From the NCBI GenBank assembly GCA_004369045.1, contig ML213518.1, positions 722,567-771,455 on the forward strand: DNA of 48,889 nucleotides. The letters are read 5' to 3'. Both the position numbers and the translations under genes were made by a program. Below are positions 33,284 to 43,596 of this stretch, one piece after another. This stretch comes from Heliocybe sulcata. Its lineage: Eukaryota; Basidiomycota; Agaricomycetes; Gloeophyllales; Gloeophyllaceae. The notes beneath the pieces are model-generated. The model searched no databases, was not told where the DNA came from, and worked only from the letters and a program-made list of their open reading frames with translations. Every line of letters starts with the position of its first letter. The stretch's first letter is position 1.

Positions 33284-33427
33284 TTTAACCGCAGATTCTG
33301 CAATACCTACAGGTTTAACCGCGGATTCTGCTTTCCTGCTTTCTGAAAAGCTGCGGGCTTGTCGAGAAAGCAGCTTTTAGAAAGCGATAGAAAGCAGAAT
33401 CTGTGGTTAGAACTGTAGGTATTGGAG
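33284..33427. repeat. Imperfect inverted repeat with an internal direct repeat
   Basis: CAATACCTACAG at 33301 and CTGTAGGTATTG ending near 33425 start two arms of about 55 bp that stay complementary, imperfectly, through TTCTGCTTTC and AAGCTGC toward a short loop near 33360. The left arm also repeats TTTAACCGCAGATTCTGC directly (33285-33302 and 33313-33330). This resembles a MITE end or a foldback remnant. Confidence 0.7.
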
Positions 33428-33496
33428 CCAAGCACTTGTTCTCCCATGCTTCTAGAATGCATTGATGTCGCCTTGAACAGCACCGGATTCACTGAC

Positions 33497-33885
33497 ACGT
33501 TCGGTGAACGTTGCAGACGTCGTTGACCGGCAGAGCAGGGGGGGAAGAATGCGAGATCCTCCTCAGCACGGCTGTCTCCCCTTATATACTATTGCACGTA
33601 CAACATAAAAAGCTGAAGGTTCCGATCGCCCACCGTTCTGAGTTAAGATCGAAGCGCTGTTCTCCGCATGGGGAAGCTCTTTCACCATATCGGGGCGGCC
33701 GATCTCAGGAGAAGCAGACGTCAAGACGTCACGTCACCGTCGTCTGCATCGCCGAGTCGGACTACGTTCATCGAAAACATTGCAAAAATACCCGTCCATC
33801 CAGGTATCAATCATAACAACGAGTACGAATCATGTACATCCAGGGTCATCGTATCCATATTTACGCGAATCAGAGTCCGCCTAGT
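33497..33885 (-). repeat. Orphan copy of a promoter-like segment (inverted relative to 37475-37890)
   Basis: Read on the minus strand this segment matches 37475-37890 read on plus, at roughly 80% by eye with small indels. It includes the TATATAAGGGGAG box (plus-strand complement at 33576-33588), the GATCGCCCACCGTTC block and GAATCAGAGTCCG. Downstream in its own direction no copy of the gene follows, so it is a promoter-like flank without its gene, about 600 bp upstream of the GS-like start. Confidence 0.75.
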
Positions 33886-34068
33886 AGGTGATACACAAAG
33901 TAAAATACACAAGTATGTCGAGAGTAGAGTAGTCCGTGAGCCCAGGTATCAGGTATATCCAGGAAACTTGAGAAAGATAGAGTCCGCAAACGACGATAGC
34001 AAAACGACCGACATGGACATAATATCAATAAAACGAGTCCGAATAAATCATAGAGAAAGCCAGCCTTG

Positions 34069-36470
34069 TCACGAGGGTGCAGGCGGCTCTTGCAATGTCG
34101 AGGAGCTGCTCAGGGTATAGACCAGTCTGGGGCGGAGCGGCGACGGTTGATACGGCCGACTCGTCGTCCTCTCCAGGTCTTGCATACTGCCAATGCTCAG
34201 CATACTCTCCCGCCCACGCAAGCTGTTCCGCCCCCCAGAACCAACGCCCACCATACTCGCCCTATCACCCAAGTCCATGCCATTCCCATCGCTGCCCTGC
34301 GACGACGTGCGGACATGGGCCAACAAAGGTGTGGTGACCGGCCCATCGCCGTTGCTCCCCTCGCTCAGGTTCCGCTGGTGCGTCGGGGGCGACCCAGATC
34401 CCGACGCCGAGTCCGATCCAGAGTAATTCTTCTTATGCGCTCCACCCTCCTCGCCCACAAGCGTATCCCGCCAGTCGACAGGCACCGACGTCCGCGGGTC
34501 CCACGGGTCACGGTCCACCTCCTTCCCGTCGTCCTCCTCGACCTTCGTCAGCGCGCTGTCCGCCGAGTACGCCGAATGCATCCGCCGATTGCGCTTGTAC
34601 GTCTCGTACCGCAGCGTGCGCAGCGTGTCCTCCGACGGGCCATACGCGTCCCCCTCCGGCCCGAGCGCCGCGAGCGCGTACGCGTCCTTGGCGTCCAGCC
34701 CGCCCTCCACCTGCTCATTCCGGAACCGCCGCCTCGTCAACACCCAGCGCAGCCCGAACAGCGCCGCGCACAGCGCAAAAAACGACAACAACCCAATCAG
34801 CACGTCCAGGCCCACCGACAGCCCCTTCTTCCCGTCGTCCGACGCGGTCTGCTGCGGCGTCGTGCTCGCCAGCGGCTGGTTCAGCACACGGACGGTATGG
34901 AACTCCTCCAAGGCCGCGCTCGCGTTCGTGAGGGGCATCACCCCCAATTTCGGCGTGATCTTGTTCATGCTGGACGCGAGGCTGGGGGACGGGAAGGAAC
35001 CCGAGGCGGAGGGCGCGTCGTACGCGAGCACGGTGTACATGTTGCGCAGGAAGGGCACGCCGAGGATGATGTCCCCGACGGTCTCGTCCGACATGAGCGC
35101 GCTGTCGGCGGCTTGGATCAGACCAATGCAGTTCGGGGAGGTTGCGTCTTTTTGGGGGATGCCCGTTAGGTCCAGCGGATGCAGGGGGAGCGGGGGCTGG
35201 CCGTCGAGCGTGATGGTCATGTTGAGAGGCGTCGTGCAGGGGACGTAGTCTGTTGGGAGTTAGGTTGCGTTGGGTGGGGAAGGGGGAGACTTACATTGGC
35301 CGTCCGAGGAGGGGTTGATGCCGATGGCGCCGTAGATCCCGTTTGCGATGGTGGATGTTGTGATGATATAGGGCACGCCAGAGTCGACAGCCGCGATAGG
35401 GTACGCCGCACCGGTGTGCGAGCGGCCTATACTAATCGTCTTCGCCTCCCCATCCACGTAGACTGTCACGTCCTTCACGCTCGCCTGCCAGAAAAGCTGG
35501 CCAAGCGAGCTGGTGGTGATCAGGTCGGAGTATGTGATCTGACTTGGATCGGGGACGAGGGATTCGGGGTGGCGCCCGATGCCTAGGAGGGAAGGGATAC
35601 GGTTCGACCCGGGCCGTTCGAGTGATAACGAGAAGAAGCGCGCGGGCGGAGCTTGCGAGGTCGGGGTCATACTGAAGAGGTTCGAGGAGACGGTCGCCCC
35701 GTCGCGGTCGCTGTCCAGCGAGACTGGGATTTTGTTGGCGATGACCGAGTTGGCGGGGAGCGCGAGGCCGAGGACGCCGTCGAATTGAGAGGAGAGGGGT
35801 TCGTTTCCGACGTCGGTTGCTGCGGCTGTTGAGGAGAGTTGTTAGGTGGGGAGGAGGAGATGAGGTTGGGAGGGTGGGACGGACCTATAGCTTGGCCGTC
35901 GATGCTGTAGCCGCCGAGTTGGACGGTGTCCCAGACTATTGGCCCGCTTACGGTGCCGATGAGATAATTGATAGTAAACTCAACGTTCGTGTTGGTTGCT
36001 TGGCTCGGGTTGTATTTCGCTCCGGCGGATGAGCATGAGGAGCAGGAGGTTGATGCGGCCCACTGGTCATTGTGTTTCTCGTAAATCACACGGGTATATT
36101 GCGGTAGTAAGCGTAAGGTACTTACGAGGTCGGACGAGCCAGTGTCGACTTGTAGCGAGAGATTTTGACCGTTGCCCAGGATTACGGGAACGGTGTATTC
36201 ACTGTAGTCGTTTAATCAGTCGTGTATTAAATGGGGCTGGTGAGATGAAATGCGATCATGCCCGGGCGCTTGTAAGTGAAATACGCAGAGGTACTACGAG
36301 CGAAGGTAGGAACCGTGTACTCACACATTGTACGTCCCGTCACCAGTCATTTGCATAGGAATGACAATTCCATCGCTGCCACCATCGCCCTCAGTACGCT
36401 TGCGCTCTACATGCACCTCCCGTTCCTTTCCTTTCCAGTTCCGGGGCCTGACGGCTGTCCATGGGCTCAT
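34069..36470 (-). CDS. Pepsin-like aspartic protease (A1) with C-terminal membrane anchor and long tail
   Basis: Five exons: 36470-36325, 36201-36126, 36062-35885, 35825-35295, 35249-34069 (703 aa). First active-site motif VDTGSSDL (about residue 68), then WAASTSCSSCSS, FTINYLIGTVSG, FDGVLGLALP, the second catalytic aspartate in AAVDSGVPY (about 280), and ILGVPFLRNMY. After the catalytic domain comes a Ser/Thr stalk, a single membrane helix (LDVLIGLLSFFALCAALF, about 455-477), a basic stop-transfer RRRFR and a tail of about 220 residues rich in Ser, Gly and Asp. This architecture fits a surface-anchored secreted protease. No hydrophobic signal peptide is visible at the chosen ATG (MSPWTAVRPR); a short upstream signal exon may be missed. 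The 123-bp first intron is longer than its neighbours. Confidence 0.87.
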
Positions 36471-36590
36471 GAGAGTTACGTCCGAGTACAAGTTTAGAGT
36501 CGTGGGGAAGCGAAGTAGGGCAGGAGACTAGAAGATCGAAGCAGCGGGACAAGAAGGAAAGGCAGGAAAGGCAGGATAGATACCCGCGGT

Positions 36591-36604
36591 GAGTGCTATA
36601 TGTA
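36591..36604 (-). promoter_or_regulatory. TATA-like element of the aspartic protease gene
   Basis: On the minus strand CTACATATAGCACTC lies about 125 bp upstream of the protease ATG at 36470. Position and sequence suit a TATA box; no transcript data are available. Confidence 0.35.
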
Positions 36605-36892
36605 GTGGCCGTGCTAGCAGGATGTCTAGAATGACAGACAGGCGCCGAGATCGCAGGAACAGTCTAGCCCGAAATACTTCTGTTGCCTCTGCGCTTTCGC
36701 AGTCCACCCGACGGAGAGAAATGAACGGCTGAAATGTACAAGAGAGTGGGGTCGAAAGGAGTGGATGAATTATAGGAGTGAATTATAAGTGGCGGAACAA
36801 GAGCAGAATGCGACAAGCGCGCCAAGACGCGAGGCTCTCACGACGGCCAGTAAATCATCCCGTGCTGCACGGCCTTGACGGCATCCTCCCCT

Positions 36893-37275
36893 CCTGCGGA
36901 CTCTGCAAGCCGTGTTATTTCTAAGGTGTAGGCTAGAAGAGATATGAATTTGTCAAGGCTGCCAACTGCTAACTGCCAGTGTCGAGTCTGTTGCCACGCA
37001 GATCCAGGGGTGTACCCCGGACTTCCCCAGATTCGAGATCGTGTGATGGCAGTGCTCCTGACATTTTACGCTCTCAAACCCATGCGAAAAGGAACTTGAC
37101 TTGCTTGTGCGCTATTAGCTACGTAAATTCCATCGTGCTCGGTCCTGACGCGCAACTTAGAGCTGTCTTATCCTCGGTGTATCTCCTGTCCACCGGTTCG
37201 TGGGCTTAAAGCTTGTCTACGTCTCCGCGCAATCTATCTATTCATGTGTCAGCTACATGTCGAAGTGGCATCGAG
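36893..37275 (+). repeat. Degenerate direct copy of the 2H-phosphoesterase 5' flank
   Basis: Blocks shared in order with 39998-40440: GGACTCTGCAAGCCGT, GGCTAGAAG versus CGCTAGAAG, GTACCCCGGA, CGAGATCG, TTTTACGCTCT, AAAGCTTGT, GCGCAATC and finally GTCAGCTACA. In the downstream copy the last block is the start codon region of the 2H-phosphoesterase gene; here the ATG is lost. This is a partial duplication of a promoter and gene start. Confidence 0.7.
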
Positions 37276-37474
37276 CAGACAACTAACTTAGTAACTCCAT
37301 CCGCCAGGAACGAGCCAATGTCAACGTGCTCGGTGTATCTTTTGACTAGTACGTTCATTTCAGTGGATTCTTAACACTCTGCCTTTCTACCCACGGCCGA
37401 GAACGACGAGCTCTAGGGCCCCTTCCCTTCCGTGGCTAACCGCTTCGTCCACTGCTCGACCGTGCTAAGCTTCG

Positions 37475-37890
37475 ACTGTGCTAGGTAACTCGGACTCTGA
37501 TTCTCGCGAATATGGATATGACCCATGGCCTACCATGCAGTCTTCTATGTGGTATGATTCGAACTCATTACTATGATTGCAACCTGATGGACGGGTACTT
37601 CTGCGGTTTGTTTGGCGAACGTAGTCCGACTCGGCGATGCTGATGTGACGTCTGAGATCGGCCACCTCTATATGGTGAAAGAGCTGCCCGATGCGGAAAA
37701 TAGTGCTTCGATCTTATCTCCGAACGGTGGGCGATCGGAAACTTCAACTCCTTATGCTGTCCGTGCAATGGTATATAAGGGGAGGCAACCGTGCTACAGG
37801 GCATCCGACATTCTTCCCCCCGAATCACTACGAGTCCCTGCTCTGCGGGTCAACGACGTCGTCGACGTTCACCAAGCGTACCAGTGACTG
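37475..37890 (+). repeat. Promoter-like segment with TATATAAGG box, partner of 33497-33885
   Basis: Contains TATATAAGGGGAGG at 37772-37785, about 235 bp upstream of the ATG at 38009, so it is the natural promoter of the broken protease-like gene downstream. Its inverted relative lies at 33497-33885, on the other side of the aspartic protease gene. Confidence 0.72.
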
Positions 37891-38008
37891 TCCAAGGCGA
37901 GGGCCAACACCCGGCTGGCTACACCCTGCAGTGATAGTTCTGTCGCTGTCATCACACCCGTAGCAAGGGCCCTTTAACGACCTTCCGTCATCCAGCGAAC
38001 ATCTCACC

Positions 38009-39560
38009 ATGTCGGGTCCTACCCCTACACCTCCATCATACTAGTGACAGAGTCTCTATCCAAAGTCTACTACAAAGGCTTACCTTCCCAACCGCGCCTC
38101 ATCGCCACCACCAAGCCTATCACCACCGGCCCGGAAGCCTACTCTGTCCTCAAAGAGCTCAGAGAGCTAGGCGACCACTCCCTCGCTGATTTCTGGTCCC
38201 ATGGCTTGGCCACCCGCCTCCGCCACGGTCTGAACACTCTCGGCGCCAACTGGACCAGCATCGACGCGGTCCGCATCGCGGAAGTCGGGGAGGATTCTAG
38301 TACGGCTATTGCGTGGATCGGCGTCGAGGTCGGGGCGCTCGGCTTTGAGGAGGGTAGCGCTGTCGCTGGCAAGTGTCGTGCGTTTGTTGATGGTTATGGT
38401 GTCCAGGATTATCATGTAGAAATCCGCGAGTCTCGTGTCGTGAGACAGGCGGGCAACAGGTTTCTTGACCCTGTGCCGTTCTCCGACCCGACGTTCACCG
38501 CCTGCGACGCATACACCGCCACCCTCGGGATCCCAATTTCCTCAAAGAATAGGCCATGGGTAGAGGGTACGGCAGGGCTCTTCATCAGCGCTGGGGGCGA
38601 CGACGAGAAGGTCTACTCCATTACAGCCCGGCACGTTCCCCTTCCGCTGGACGAGGACGATAATAAGGAGTACGACCACAGGAATATGGGCCAGGCGCGC
38701 GAAGACGTGAATCGTCCTAGGCACCTCTGGTTTCGAGGAGAAGCTCGCTGGTATTGATTACGAGGTCAAGGGCCAGGAACACGCTGTCATGGACGCGAAG
38801 GAGAGGGCCGAGTCGGTGGAGGGTATGGAGGACGATGGGTCTGTCGCGGAGCACACGGACGCGGAACGGGATTTGAAGAGAGCGGAGCTGGCGCTGGAAA
38901 GACTCAAGGCCTTTCGCCACGAGATCGCGACCTCATGGAAAGCGGAAGAGCACCGCGTCTTCGGCCAGCTCGTCTGGGCACCGCCCATCGCTCTCTCCAC
39001 TGAACCCGGGCAATACACCCTGGACCTAGCGGTCGTCCAAGTCGACGCAGGTATGCCCGATTCCAAGAACTTTCAATGCAACGTTGTTAATATCGGGAAG
39101 AAATACACGCGTCAGGAGTTTATGGATAAGCTTGTCTCGCTGAACAACGCGACGTTGAGGTTCCCGGCTAGTCGGCTCGTAAAGATCCATGGCGAGGTTT
39201 CTGAGACTGATATCAAGGAGCCCATGGTCGTGTTCAAGAATGGCGGCAAGAGTGGTATGACGCTCGGTAGGGCGAACGGTGTCTCCTCGTACACGCGCAC
39301 TTGTTTGGGTGGGCAGTACCGAGAGTCGAGGGAATGCCCGGTCTTTCCTATTGACAGCCGTCGGGCGCGTTTTCTGCGAAGGGAGACTCGGGAGCCTGCG
39401 TTGTTGACGCCTTGGGTCGTGTGGGCGGGTTGGTCACTGGGGGGGTGGGGCTGGGGAGGCTCCTGATGTGGTTTATGTGACGCCGATTTCGGTTATTATG
39501 AAGGTGCTCCATGGGACTGAGTTTTTCAAGGAGGCCCGTCTTAACCCGGTCATCGCGTAG
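38009..39560 (+). pseudogene. Agaricomycete serine-protease-like family protein, four frame changes
   Basis: Homology-like content runs in one direction but switches frame four times. ATG 38009 (MSGPTPTPPS) gives way near 38043 to a frame reading YYKGLPSQPRL, GPEAYSVLKELRELGDH, IAWIGVEVG and VYSITARHV. Near 38711 (GTGAATC, one extra A) the frame moves to VLGTSGFEEKLAGIDYEV and continues through WKAEEHRVFGQLVW and FKNGGKSGMTLGRANG. At 39363-39365 a G seems missing before GAFSAKGDSGACVVDALGR. At 39439-39445 another G seems missing before DVVYVTPISVIMKVL, ending TAG 39558-39560. GDSG with an upstream TARH resembles the Ser and His of trypsin-like proteases; many Agaricomycetes carry paralogues of this type. 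It is a decayed copy, or homopolymer errors in the assembly contribute. Confidence 0.72.
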
Positions 39561-40411
39561 GACTCAGGAGGGCGTCGGAAAGGGATTTCAGCTTGTTTCC
39601 TGGTGCTCTGCTACTTGGGGAAAGCGGGTCCTCTGGCTAGTCAACATGGTCGCTTGGTTCGTCTGCTTCTTTCGTCCATCTCCCGGCCGGCGGGCTTCCC
39701 TCGAGCAAGGCAGGCCTTCGGTCTCGGTGGGGTGGTGTATCGGCTGGTCTTTGCTATGCGTCGCGCCTCGCGTACTTTGAGCAATCGGAGATGGAGAGCT
39801 GTCTGACTGCCCGTATTTGCAATATACGTTGTTCAACCCTTTTGTGATGATGTCTATCCTCGTTTTTGCGATGGACTCGGTGATATCTAGGTAAATTATT
39901 GGACTTGGCATACTTGCGACTTAGCGCTCGAAACGGGTTCTCGTATCTGACCTTTTATATCATAACTCTGCTCATTCTCATGGTCTGACCTGGACGGACT
40001 CTGCAAGCCGTCTCTCTCTACGCTAGAAGTATTGCTTGTGGTGCTTGTGGTAGGATTTCGGTGATGTGTGGCGCGGAGGCGTACCCCGGAGTTTTCCAGA
40101 TCTATGCGAGATCGCGAGATTGCAGTGCGTCTGGCACTTTTACGCTCTTCTCACTTTCCTTCCTCTCCTCGAGACACTGACACGCTTTTGAGATTGAAAG
40201 AATTGGGTTGTTGCAGATTGCGCAGCTCGTCATTATAATTAGGTATGAAGGTTGCATTCCGGTTCAGGATTCGATACTCTATTCAACAGCCCCATTCAAG
40301 GTCCTATTATAACCTTTCGGTGATATCCCTGCCTGCCGGTCCCAAAGCTTGTATTCTTATAAACAGTATCAGATCACATCGCATCGTCTCTGCGCAATCC
40401 GATTGTCCCAT
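39561..40411. other. Intergenic, includes duplicated 5' flank
   Basis: From 39561 to about 39997 nothing is recognised. From 39998 onward it is the source or sister copy of the flank found at 36893-37275 and presumably the promoter of the 2H-phosphoesterase gene. Confidence 0.5.
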
Positions 40412-40440
40412 ATGTCAGCTACACGCACGTCGGCGACATC
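39998..40440 (+). repeat. 5' flank of the 2H-phosphoesterase gene, sister of 36893-37275
   Basis: See the matching blocks listed for 36893-37275. This copy extends through ATGTCAGCTACACG at 40412, the start of an intact gene, so it is the functional version. It contains additional sequence (about 40200-40320) missing from the upstream copy. Confidence 0.7.
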
Positions 40441-41538
40441 TACAGTCCGGGGCCAGACTAGAGCGCGAGGGAGGGGAAACGGGGGTCGTGGCCGGGGTAG
40501 AGGTGAGGGAGGCGATCCATGGCGTGGGCTCGGAAGAGGGCAGCGACTTGGGGAGGGCGAGGTGATTGCGACTGAGACGACGCCAGGACCGAGTCGAGCG
40601 GTGCGGACTCCGAGGCCTCCTTTGACTCATTGTAAGGAGTTCATTTGTCTGGTCGTGCGAAGGCAATCGAATGATTTAATTTGTAGTTATTGCTCTGCCC
40701 ATCGTGTGTTCAAGTGTCTCGCTGGTTGTACGGCTCGGCTGAACTCTTCCACAGGGCCACCACGCGCGCCTACGCGAAAGCATGTCCGCCTTCACGCAGG
40801 CGTTGTTATCAGGATCACCGCCCATCACCGGCCTGGATAGATCGATCATCATCAATCCCCGGCGCTTCCACCTCACGCTGGGTGTCATGTCGCTCGGGCG
40901 GTCTTCGGAAGACGTCGCAGCGGCCCTGGCGCTCCTCTCTGAGCTCCGCCCGCGCATCTTGGGAATTCTTGCGGGGGAGAAGCTCAGAGTCGAGCTGAAG
41001 GCTATGGATATTATGAAGCCCGACCGTGGGGACCCGGAGAGGGCGCATGTTATGTGGATGGGTCCAAGAAATAATGGCTCAGGAACGAAGTTGCGGGAGG
41101 TTTGCTGTGAGTGGCAGATATGAGCTTGACAGGCGACGTTAATATGTCTCCGCAGTGCTGGTGCAGCGTGCATTCTTAGACGCCGGGCTACTAGTCGTCG
41201 AGCATCGGGATCTCAAGGTGAGCGATAATTCTGATATGTTGCTACAGCTCCTGCTAAATATGTGCGTTCTACAACAGCTACATTGTACTGTCATCAATAC
41301 GGTGTACAGAAAACCGCGAAGCAGGGGTGCTCGGACACCCTTCTCGTACCCATCCATCCTGGGCTCGGCAGCATTCCGCGAGCTCAACGTCCCCGCCGTC
41401 GACCTTGCAGGACGACGCAAAATCGACCCAGTAGCGGTGGACTTTGGCCAGTGGGACGTTGAGGAGATACAAGTCTGCGAAATGGGGAGCCATGGGCCCG
41501 AGGACGAGTACGTGAGCGTTGGGGGGATCAGTCTATGA
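40412..41538 (+). CDS. 2H phosphoesterase, ASCC1/AKAP7-type, with RG-rich N-terminus and a 17-nt microexon
   Basis: Five exons: 40412-40631, 40687-40703, 40755-41106, 41156-41217, 41278-41538 (303 aa). The two family motifs are HLT in RRFHLTLGVMSL and HCT in LHCTVINTVYRK, which together form the 2H active site of the 2'-5' RNA ligase/phosphoesterase superfamily. Flanking PLTHFIALPIGHH and SAFTQALLSG match ASCC1-like proteins. The 17-nt exon 2 (TTATTGCTCTGCCCATC) is needed to restore FIALPIGHH. The N-terminus carries an Arg/Gly-rich low-complexity run (RGRGNGGRGRGRGEGG) suggestive of RNA binding. In animals ASCC1 works in the ASCC complex (transcription, alkylation repair); here the role in RNA or nucleotide processing is inferred. 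Start ATG 40412. Confidence 0.9.
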
Positions 41539-41999
41539 CCCCGGTGATGTAAGTGCTTTGAAACGCATACGTGGTATGTACACTATGTTTGGAACGAAAG
41601 AAGTGTCTAACTCCTGTAACGACTGGGACACTGCCTTGGCGTAGGCGGTGTAGACGCCGGTCAAACTTTGACCGAGCACAAAGTACTTGGATGGTACAAT
41701 GCGAGTGTACGCCAAACATATCTAGAGTGCCGGTCATTGTCAGCACAAGCGATTGTCAGTAGGAAAGATATAAATCCTGTATTTTAGTTCCGTAGTATAA
41801 CCCCTAAAACCGAAAGCGGCGAAAGCGGGGAGCGCCCGCTTGTGGGGTTACGTAACCAGTGGCACAGCCAGCGTTCAAATGCCGCTTGAAGGCCCGCTTG
41901 GCCCTGCTCGTCTGAGCTGTTGCGTATCAACGTGCGACAGACCACCGACACACCACAACCGCCGCTACCGCCCACCACACTCTCGTCGTTGTCGTCGCC
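41539..41999. other. Intergenic, RHO1 promoter
   Basis: It holds the 3' flank of the 2H gene and the 5' flank of RHO1. Minus-strand ORFs of 60-72 codons (41528-41746) are not supported by splice or domain evidence. CAACCGCC/CACCACAC-like pyrimidine-rich sequence precedes the RHO1 ATG. Confidence 0.45.
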
Positions 42000-42838
42000 A
42001 TGTCTGAAATCCGCAGGAAGCTCGTTATTGTCGGCGACGGTGCGTGCGGAAAGGTGCGCCCCCTTTCGTCGTTGGCCGTGTTGGCGCGCGCAGGTGCTGA
42101 CGCTCTGGGGTTGTGCTGGGCAGACTTGTCTTTTGATTGTGTTCTCGAAGGGAACGTTCCCTGAGGTGAGTGGCGAGGGTGTTTTGGGCGGGAGGTTGGT
42201 TGCTAACAGGGTGGAATAGGTGTATGTCCCTACTGTGTTCGAGAACTACGTAGCCGATGTCGAGGTCGACGGGAAGCACGTCGAGCTCGCTTTATGGGAT
42301 ACGGCGGGCCAGGAAGACTACGACCGTCTGAGGCCGTTGAGTTATCCCGACTCGCACGTCATCCTCATCTGCTTCGCTGTCGACTCTCCTGACTCGCTTG
42401 ATAACGTGCAAGAGAAGGTGCGTTCGCGACCGGACTTTGCGCGCTTACGACCAGCTGACACGGGGCCCATTACGTAGTGGATTTCCGAGGTCATGCATTT
42501 CTGCGCTGGGCTTCCCATCATCCTTGTTGGCTGCAAGAAGGATCTCAGACGCGACCCTCGTGTGATTGAGGAGCTCAGGAAGACGAATCAGCGGCCTGTC
42601 ACCCCCGAGGAGGTGAGTACATTGTGGCACCTTTCCGCTGCCGCATTGCGTTCTGGCGACCAGTCGCTAATGCGTTCTTCAGGGTATGGCCGTCGCTCAG
42701 AAAATCGGAGCCAGGCACTATCTCGAATGCTCAGCCAAGACTGGCGAGGGCGTTCACGAGGTCTTCCAGTACGCTACCCGCGCAGCGCTCCTCAGCCGAA
42801 AGTCAGGCGGCAAGAAGCACCACTGCGTCATTCTGTAA
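42000..42838 (+). CDS. RHO1: Rho1 GTPase
   Basis: Five exons: 42000-42053, 42124-42165, 42220-42417, 42478-42612, 42683-42838 (194 aa, the usual length). P-loop GDGACGKTC (split by intron 1), effector region [14 protein letters not shown], switch [16 protein letters not shown], nucleotide-binding CKKDLR in place of NKxD-like TKxD, Rho insert region [24 protein letters not shown], polybasic KSGGKKHH and CAAX box CVIL, predicting geranylgeranylation and plasma-membrane targeting. In fungi Rho1 activates beta-1,3-glucan synthase and the Pkc1 cell-wall integrity pathway and organises actin. It is expected to be essential, which makes its place less than 7 kb from the telomere notable. Confidence 0.98.
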
Positions 42839-43596
42839 TCTTAATAATTGCTCCTTACTGAGTACGCTCTCATACCCCGTCGTCACCCACTATTACCGCC
42901 CGCAGCCAGCGTCCCTATTACGTATACGTCTTACGGTCCCCTGTCATGTCTTTGTTGTCCCTCGATCTTTCTTTGAACGCATATTGAGATTTTATCCTCT
43001 GCGCTTCTCGTTTTGAACGGACGAAGTGGTTTGCTTGATTGTGTAGTATATAGTTTGGGTGATCTGAGTGCGTGATGCTCTCTACTCATGGGGAGAAATC
43101 CCCTATCCTCCGTCCAGGTTGAAGACTTCTGCTCCTGAGGTTGATCAGCATTGGACGTGAATGATCACCTATTAATAAAACTAGCAATATTGGTTTCCTC
43201 CTCATACCTCTCACTGAGCTCGTCACCTCCGTTAAAACACTAAGCTAATATCAAAAGTGCCCGACTACCAGAAGCTCATAACGGCCTTCAAACTACGGAC
43301 TCTGAGACTTCAAGTACTCCGGATCATATGAGATGTCCCGGGCTTCGGACAACTCTTGGCTGGAAGACGTCATTTCCAAGATACCAGTGCATGCGTGCCC
43401 AGCGGAGAACCATCCAAATCGTAGCCGGTAGAACGAAAGATAAAAGGTTTGACGACCTCCATCGGCGTGTATCTGATATATTTCGACAGACCCGCCACCC
43501 TGGCGTCCGAAGTCAGTTTGCGCATTAATCCTCGCCGCACTTATACTCCTCGTATTCTGGTTCCAACTCTCGCATTCTTCGAATATTGATTTTACG
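42839..43596. other. Intergenic
   Basis: RHO1 3' flank and the promoter side of the next ORF. The overlapping minus-strand ORF (43293-43817) is the antisense of the gene at 43597 and is not counted. Nothing further was identified. Confidence 0.5.

Larger units (their letters stand above)
32974..34068. other. Intergenic with two repeat structures
   Basis: Upstream flank of the GS-like gene. It contains a hairpin-forming repeat (33284-33427) and one copy of an inverted promoter-like duplication (33497-33885). The ORF at 33511-33816 is part of that duplication and not a gene. Confidence 0.55.

Noticed and set aside
34066-35169. A 367-codon plus-strand ORF opposite the aspartic protease tail
   Set aside because: It is very rich in Arg/Pro/His, the typical antisense shadow of a GC-rich exon coding Ser/Gly/Asp; the minus strand shows catalytic motifs and clean splice sites.
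35597-35625. tRNA-like T-loop sequence GGTTCGA
   Set aside because: It lies inside the protease coding exon and no cloverleaf can be drawn around it. No tRNA was found elsewhere by eye.
33511-37828. Similar ORFs at 33511-33816 (plus) and 37571-37828 (minus) as a duplicated gene
   Set aside because: Their similarity comes from the duplicated promoter-like DNA; the strand that leads into a real gene is the opposite one for the right copy.
38711-38726. A GT-AG intron (GTGAATCGTCCTAG) at the second frame change of the protease-like gene
   Set aside because: Only 14 nt long, far below the 41-60 bp of the other introns; a one-base insertion explains the frame better.
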